From Hyaloperonospora brassicae (lineage: Eukaryota > Oomycota > Peronosporomycetes > Peronosporales > Peronosporaceae): 64,000 nt of DNA. The notes under the pieces were generated by a model. It was not told the origin of the DNA and did not search any database. It was given only the letters and a program-made list of their open reading frames with translations. The stretch is taken from positions 62,001-126,000 of the forward strand of contig CANTFL010001441.1 in NCBI GenBank assembly GCA_947650285.1, in the 5' to 3' direction. Both the position numbers and the translations under genes were made by a program. Numbering within the stretch: position 1 is the stretch's first letter; each line of letters opens with the position of its first letter. Shown here piece after piece: positions 57,401 through 64,000 of this stretch.

Positions 57401-59799
57401 CACCGATTGGGCGTTTTAACTTCTCCCCCATTTAAAACGCGATGGTGCAACAGACCCTTCGCAAACAATAATTACAGTGCCTAGTTTGATGATGAATTTG
57501 GTAAAGCCAAAAAATCGAATCAGAAGAGCCCATCCGACCTGGCTTTTTATACTAAAAGGCCGTCCCACGTAGCTGATGAGTTGCGTTATATATTGGATAA
57601 TTGGCGAGCAAAAGTCGATATAACTTGTCGGACTGTGCGGACGCATTGAAACGCCTGCTAATATGACCGGGTCAAAAATGCAATATTACTAGACCAATCG
57701 AGCGCACCTTTACGTACGTGACGAACTTTAAAAAAGCGACACGAGATATCTCAATTTAGGAGGTTAACTGCTTAGGTAATGGGTATGATTGCGAAAATTG
57801 CAGCCTGTCCACAAGAGCCTTCAAAGACGGTCGATTGCGGCGGTTAACTTTTACGTTAAACGGATCGGTGTACTGGTAGTACTAATATAGAATTTATCTG
57901 TGTGAATCGTTCGTTGTATTTGCACTCAGCGTGTCAATTCGATCGTATGTGCGGTGCCTTTTGCGACTCAGCAAGCGAAAGCAAGCAACGATCTTAAGCA
58001 ATTTAAACTCGTCTTCGTCTTACAGGAGGTAATTTGGCAGATACAATGATTTGAAGTATGCTTCGTCTATAAACAAACAAAAGATGGCACATTTTAATTG
58101 TATAAGCGCCTTGTAAATGACGATTTACTAATTGTGCAAGAATTTTGACAAACCATGATTTTCAACCAGTCCGAAGAAATTTAACGGCTGAGATCTACTA
58201 AAGGCTGGAGCGAAATTAAAGCTAAATAACCTTATTATTTCTATCCGCGTTATTAAGATATCAAATTTCTTGTATTTGTAATCGTGAGCAATGCTGTTCC
58301 CACTACCCTATTTTGATTATAACATTATTTTCGTACATATGCACTACTTCATCGCATTTATATTTATAAGCTTATAAATCGACCCTTTGCTGGGTAAGCC
58401 TAGCACACGATGGGAAATAGTCACAATGCGTTCAAATCGAGCAAATTTTTATCGTCTTGAACTCCAGTATCATATATGTATACCGAGTTGATGCATGAAT
58501 GAAGAAATCTTACATTAGGAGTGTACCTATTTGCTTGTGTATAATTTTGTCATACTAGTATATTAAATCGCTGCAATCGATGGCGCTCAGTCTGACCGAT
58601 TACTCGAGTCTTTAGATGTTAAAACCTTCAATCGTGCCTCAATCCTAATTAATTTGCTCTGCTATAACTCATTTGGGATTTAAATGCCCCAATTCGACAT
58701 TGCTTGACTATATGTTAAAAAAATGGATCAGTGTTGGTGGATCGGCAACTATGCCAGCTTAGCCCTTAATCAGTATTGGCTACAAAATAACCACAACTCT
58801 TACTATCTTGTTGAAAGATAAAAGACTAAATAATTGGATAATGCTTGCGATCATTTGGTCCTATAGTCTTATCGATATGATTGTTATATTGTCGTTAAGA
58901 CAAGACGAATATAATCAAAACATATTTCCAGGTGCCTGCCGGAATCGGCAGAGGCTGCAACGGGGCGCGTATTATCGTACTAAACTGCGTGCTCTGTTAA
59001 AGATCGAAAAGAAGAACAAACTCGAGGACAAACTAATACTTGCGTGGTCGTTTTGACATATAACTTTCGATTAATGGAGCTTCTCAAGATTTTCATTCCG
59101 CAACTTTGCGCATCGTGGATATTATGATTCTCGAACGCAGATCGTTTGCGGTAATAATGACAGGATAGGTGAATCTGTACAAATTAGTAGTACGTTTGGC
59201 TATAGAAATTCGAGTTGCAATCCTCAGAGCATCGATTGGATTTTCGAAAACATGATTGTAGCGATATACTTTTTTGCATGATGCATTGGATACTATTAAA
59301 CATGTGCTTAACTCTACAATACATTGCCAATATATGCAGAATACGTAACAAATGACATAATACAGTAATTAGCGGATATTTCGAGGTTGTTGATATGCCT
59401 AAGATAATAAAGACACTGATGAGACATCGCGTCAGCGATAAAATTAGGTCATTTCGGCTTCTTGCAACCCACAAGTGATACTTGGACTTACATTCACTTT
59501 CTTTGCCAATACTGGTGAGAAGCATAGACTCGATACAGCCATGCATAATAATATTTTTTTACAAATAATAACGGTAATCTTTATAAAAAATCTTCACTTT
59601 CCCATATGGCGAGGAATAGCAAGGGATACCTTAACATGCACCGTATACTAGCATAAAATCCATTCTTGTTTAGGAAAACGGTTCCGCACAAATCAGCGTC
59701 AAGTAATTTTTTACTTTCATTATCATCTAAGGATTCGACCAGTTGATTTAATCTTGCTTCAGCATTTTTTCAAACAAGATATACACCGACTCTACCGGC
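54434..59799. other. Long AT-rich spacer
   Basis: No gene recognised. Frames of 75-118 codons on both strands (for example near 56399-56755 and 57068-57349) show no motif, signal peptide or splice pattern I can support. A hairpin at 54691 is listed separately. Confidence 0.55.
54691..54733. repeat. Nested inverted repeat downstream of the PX gene
   Basis: CAGCGACAGC and GCTGTCGCTG surround TCATT. Outside them TGGTCAG and CTGACCA also pair, with TATATAT bulged on one side. Confidence 0.8.
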
Positions 59800-60069
59800 G
59801 GTTCCTAATATTATGAGAGCTGAGAAGATGACCATATGGACTTAAATCGTATTCACTTTTCACGGAGCACGAGCTCCACGTATCTCGTCCGTACGAAGGT
59901 GAAACGCTGTCCTCGACATGGTGGCGTCCTTTCGATTGCGCAAATATGATGTCCACGGTATGGTGACATCGTCGCTTCGATCTCGTGTCAGAAGTGCAGC
60001 AGAGTCGCAGGACTACGCAGCGGTTGTTGAATAGAGGTGCATTATACAGCGATGTCCCGAGCATAAGAG
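59800..60069 (-). other. GC-richer tract 3' of the tRNA-like pair
   Basis: About 270 bp of noticeably higher GC than its surroundings directly continues from the tRNA-like sequences on the minus strand. An open frame runs through both, with no protein motif. It might be the body of a tRNA-headed SINE. Confidence 0.3.
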
Positions 60070-60141
60070 TGCGCGTGCCCGGATTCGAACCTGAGATTTC
60101 ACCGCCATAAGGTGAGGTTCTGACCACTATACTACACACGC
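60070..60141 (-). tRNA. tRNA-His-like sequence with anticodon ATG
   Basis: The minus strand folds as a 72-73 nt tRNA. Acceptor GCGTGTG pairs with CACGCGC at all seven positions (one G-U). The D-arm is GTATAGTGGTCAGAAC. Anticodon stem TCACC/GGTGA has loop TTATGGC, and T-arm TCAGG/CCGGG (one mismatch) has loop TTCGAAT. The loop differs from tRNA-His (TTGTGGC) by one change, which makes the anticodon ATG where GTG is universal for this tRNA. No T-run terminator follows. Probably a tRNA pseudogene or SINE head; a variant functional tRNA is less likely. Confidence 0.55.
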
Positions 60142-60142
60142 C

Positions 60143-60215
60143 TGAAGAAGCAGGGTATCGATCCCTGTACCTCACGCATTTTAAGCGAGCGCTCCACCAT
60201 TTGAGCTACATCCCC
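60143..60215 (-). tRNA. tRNA-Ala-like sequence with anticodon AAA
   Basis: The minus strand reads GGGGATGTAGCTC..., with T-stem CAGGG/CCCTG perfect and D-stem GCTC/GAGC perfect. The anticodon stem CTCGC/GCGTG has one mismatch, and the acceptor has two G-U pairs and a T-T. The body is that of tRNA-Ala, but the loop TTAAAAT stands where TTAGCAT is expected, so the anticodon would be AAA. It is one base upstream of the His-like unit. Likely a pseudogene. Confidence 0.5.
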
Positions 60216-61772
60216 GGATACCACACACCGACAAACGTCATTTGTATGATTATAACGTGCAACTTACACATAAATCGGTCTTGACGAAAACATTTTTCTT
60301 ATAACATAAATCAACAATGACGAAGACAGCATTATCGTGACTCAATGCAAAAATTTCAAATCGTTCTTCGATTGATTGTGATACCCATATGTTTTATGAT
60401 GCATGGGCTTTACGCATACCATATATAATTACTGGACATTATCAGATCGTACCAATGGGTTCGCACACTGTTGTGCACAAATTGCCTATCTCACGCGCCG
60501 AGAATATATATAGGTATAAAATATATGTAAAACAGTGGCACTTTATGACACGCTATCAACATTGACCATATCCTTATTATCAGAGTCCGAGCCTATACCT
60601 CTGCAGCTGTCAAGGACTTAAGTATAATGCATATACTTAAGTCATCCGTATAATTTGTTTGCAAACAGCAGATCAGAGAAGTATGTGAGACTACTGGGTA
60701 TCTAATATGGCCCGCTGCAAATCGATCGGCAAGATTTTGTAATCACTAGTACTTTTTCATGAAGTCGTGGTCATTCCTTATGGCATTGTTATAAATCGTA
60801 TAAATTCGATTGCGTGGGGTGCTTTTATTTGTCCTGATTCTAAACAGCATGGCATTACCGCATGTTGTGATTTCAAACAGCATGAAATTAACACATGGAT
60901 CGTAGAAATGGAATGATTATTTTCAAAATCAATATGCATGTAACAAAATTAATCATAAATGCGTGTGTATATAAAACGGGGCTTCTTGTCATAGACACTT
61001 TTGCCTATCGATGAGCCGCTCATGGTCCGAAATCCATTACCAAACAACGTGGCTTTTGATTATAGCTCACTCCCCGCTGTCTGCGACGAATACGTGGATC
61101 TATCTCACTTTGACAATTGAAAGATCTTACAAAAACGCTAAATTCTCAGTGCTAAAAGTATAAAACGCCAGAGGTATCTTCGTAGGTGCCATCAAGTCTA
61201 GTGTACAATTGCCTACACAAGACGTGACAAGTAACAATCCATTCAGTGTATCTCATATGTATATGCAACTTTATATGTCAGAGTTTAGGAGACTCATACC
61301 TATGAGTAAAAATTGTTCGATGAAGTCGTTCCACAAGCCCGTAAATAATTATTCATAATCTCTTTTTAGATGTGATAGCGAAGCTACAACTACTTTCTCT
61401 AATGTTGACTATCCAGCCGACCTAGAACACCGTTTGCCTATTCTGAAAAAATGTAAGTTTTGTTTTTCAATCCTTCCGCATGGCATTCATACATGCTCAA
61501 TAATTTAAAAGTAGAAATGATTTCGTGGCTGCCTATATAGAGTAACATGTGCGGATGCGCCCGTAGTGAGGTACACTATCATCTTCGGCGATGGTGTCTT
61601 ACGGATAATGTATCGAAGCCCACGATCCTTAAATGAACAGTGTCAAAAATAAGCTCACGTCACCCTCAACCGAAAGAGGAAAACGTGACAACGTCTGGTT
61701 CACCCCGATTTCCACGATGATGAAAGATACTATAGCAATGATAAATTAGCAATCAAGGATAACAGGTGAAGT

Positions 61773-61774
<2 letters not shown>
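60216..61774. other. AT-rich spacer
   Basis: Nothing recognised on either strand. Confidence 0.5.

Positions 61775-61809
<35 letters not shown>
61775..61809. repeat. AT dinucleotide microsatellite
   Basis: An uninterrupted run of about 17 AT units, followed by a short imperfect extension. Confidence 0.95.
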
Positions 61810-61813
<4 letters not shown>

Positions 61814-63449
61814 TATATTGATCGCTCGTTTTTGAACTGATATTGTTATAACAAGCCTGCGAAAAGCTTTATCATTATAGTTAATTATCCCCACATTGCG
61901 TATTATTTATAGTTTCGCCGCGCTGTACTATTTGTAAAGTCGCGCATTTTAGTTCGTCTTCTTACACGCTTGTAATTCTGATCGCGCATTACGAAGCAAC
62001 TAAATGCACCTTAAAATGGGGAACGCCATTGCCTGGTAGCACCGTGCTGATAAGTACCGAACACCAGGACCCGAATGTTATACTTTCTATCTTGTAATAG
62101 ACAACCGATATCAAACCTGTGACATTCGGGCCGGCACTTTCATACCAGATCGGTTGACATTTTTTACGATATTCCAAAGAAGCAGATCTAGCCATTGTAT
62201 GACAACAGATACTTCATCATTAGGGTCATTGGCGCACATTAAATGTGTGTAAAAAGCAAATAAAGTCAAGTCACATTTAAAATTTGTTACGGTTGCTTTA
62301 TTTGCCCATCTATCCGCCCGTACTAATCCTGGCCATTTTTAGATAATCCGTTAAGCTGTTGCAAATACGATCTAGCGTATTGTCCAAATCTCAGTATTTC
62401 TTTAGCCGACTGACGGTCGTTATGTACTGTTACAAACAGCACTCAATTCGAGGCACGCATACAGACTAGTAGTTAACTATCTTACGAACTCGATTATATC
62501 TTTAAAAAATTAATGTTTCCTAAAACGCAACCGCGTTTGATGTTCACGCAAAGATTTCATCAATTCTGAACCTTTGATCCCCTTTCGTCTCATGAAACGT
62601 TAGAAACTTGACCCGGTGAGACTTGAACTATTACAGCAATTTTTAAGTGCCATTTTGTATATTTCTTGCTTGAGGAACATGCGTAGCATCTCAGAATTAC
62701 TTTACTCTGAGGATTTACGGGAATATCCATCCGAGTCTGCACGTACACTGCAATCAACATGTGAGCTATGACCGATATAGCCTTGGTGCAGCTTGCAAAA
62801 TTCATATGTTAGTGTTAATGGGTTCGTCACGCTCATATTGTAGGAGTTATAGTACCTCGGATCCAGCCCTCGACTCTGTTTTTAGAGGATCAAACGCATT
62901 TCACTTCTTTGACACCTTGAACGTCTTGACCTTATGCTTAAGTAGCACGAACAATTTATAGGGGTCGTGGAGTTTGAGCCCTAAGATAAAATTTGTCACA
63001 CCCAATTCCTCTAATACTCTAGATGTTTTTTCGAATCTTTTGGTCTCAAAGATGTCAGTTGTGTTGCTTTTCGGGTATACCTGGTGGCAGCTACCTAAGC
63101 TTGCAGCTGTTTTTTGACAGCATTGACCTTTTTAGTTACCTTGCTGATGAAATAAGGTAAACCACACCATTACCGCATGAAGTTAGTAATAAATGATCAC
63201 AGCGATCACGGCTTGTTGTACATCTTATTTTAGACAAAAAGATACGGCGCTATTATGGTCTACCGACTGCCGAACTCGTGTTTATAAATACGCCATTAAT
63301 AATTTGGACGGACTACGAATAGCCGCCAGTTATGACGGGGCACTTTTTGATTTTACCCACATGTTACAAGCTCATATACATGATCACAGTATTGGCAGGT
63401 GCTTTGAAACATCACGTATACTAAACGTGCATAGGAAGAGATATATAGT
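61810..63449. other. AT-rich spacer
   Basis: No gene recognised; the longest frames (about 65-90 codons) lack motifs. Confidence 0.5.
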
Positions 63450-63720
63450 AAACAAACGCGTTTAGTAAAAGGGAAAATTTGAACTGTGTAAAATTTAGTT
63501 TCTTTTTATAATATTTATTTGTACTCATATTATTACATACGAAAACTCTATATGTAGGATTCAACACCCATTTGGCGCGTCTAGTAGCGTTTAGTGGTTC
63601 ATTTGCTTAATAAAATACTGTTTTTAAACTCATGCGTGGAACAGTATCAATTATTACCTTCGTGGGTAATATTACCATCATCATTCATTCAGTAAGAACA
63701 AATTACCTGAAGTCACTCAT
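63450..63720 (+). repeat. Possible ancient copy of the third LTR family
   Basis: ATATGTAGGATTCAACACCC, GGCGCGTCTAGTAGCG and GTTCATTTGC occur in the same order as CCTATGTGGG...CAACCC, GCGCGCCCAGCAGCG and the following block in 50186-50631. The ends are lost. The rest of the window to 64000 shows no gene. Confidence 0.35.
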
Positions 63721-64000
63721 TCATGTATATTTTTGATAATACAATACTATATCTGATATAAAATGTGATGAGGTCACCACTACAAACCAGCGTAAAAAAT
63801 CATTCGTGTTCTGAAAACTATCTTACAATAATTAGATAAATATATTTCACAAGCGCATATTTTACACTATATCTCGTGAGAGTGGTAGATATGAAAGCAC
63901 CTTGCCATCAATGCGATAAAAAGGATAAGAAGGTAAGGTAGATTGCCGTCTAACATTTTCTATGTATCATTTAAAGTATTGATATCGAGAGGATGCCTAA

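Overview
The window looks like a repeat-rich chromosome segment from an oomycete, probably Peronosporales (Phytophthora or a downy mildew). This is inferred from three things. The genes are dense and GC-rich with short GT-AG introns of about 70-200 bp. There is a FYVE + PH + membrane + SEC14 protein of a kind expected in these organisms. The Ty3/Gypsy and LINE relics surrounding them are typical of the group, and they sit in AT-rich spacers. No rRNA, CRISPR array, bacterial operon or virus was seen.

Layout. (1) 1-614, minus: the first two exons of a hotdog-fold acyl-CoA thioesterase that runs off the left edge. (2) 2489-17678: a three-layer nest of LTR retrotransposons. An old plus-strand Gypsy element has its gag gene split by a solo LTR of a second family (3993-13268). 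That solo LTR carries a GATC-rich 132-bp tandem array and is itself split by a young, nearly intact minus-strand chromovirus (4299-11888, target duplication TATGT). Each insertion boundary can be read from TG...CA ends plus target-site duplications. The chromovirus also carries an intact 433-codon ORF on the opposite strand to gag-pol. (3) 18001-18396: a solo LTR of a third family, with further copies at 28204-28654 and 50186-50631. (4) 20180-26161: the gene island. A FYVE-PH-SEC14 gene (plus, 2 exons, 879 aa) and a PMS2-type MutL mismatch-repair gene (minus, 8 exons, 798 aa) converge with only 110 bp between their stop codons. (5) 26162-35384: AT-rich spacer with a candidate TIR element (30942-32079) and several strong inverted repeats. 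(6) 35385-42136: a 5'-truncated, decayed Gypsy element of the same family as the GATC solo LTR. It too has a reverse-strand ORF relic between pol and its LTR. (7) 42560-49310: a decayed LINE with AP-endonuclease, reverse transcriptase and zinc-finger regions. (8) 53915-54433: a small PX-domain protein. (9) 54434-64000: AT-rich spacer holding two abutting tRNA-like sequences (His- and Ala-like, both with altered anticodons).

How parts relate. The cellular genes serve phosphoinositide-linked membrane traffic or lipid transfer (FYVE-PH-SEC14, PX), DNA mismatch repair (PMS2) and acyl-CoA metabolism (thioesterase). They do not form one pathway. The most unusual material is in the mobile DNA: a reverse-strand accessory ORF lying between pol and the 3' LTR in two different Gypsy families, and a canonical -1 slippery heptamer at the gag-pol junction of the young element. 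All exon, LTR and frame boundaries were read by eye; family names rest on recognised motifs, not on database searches.
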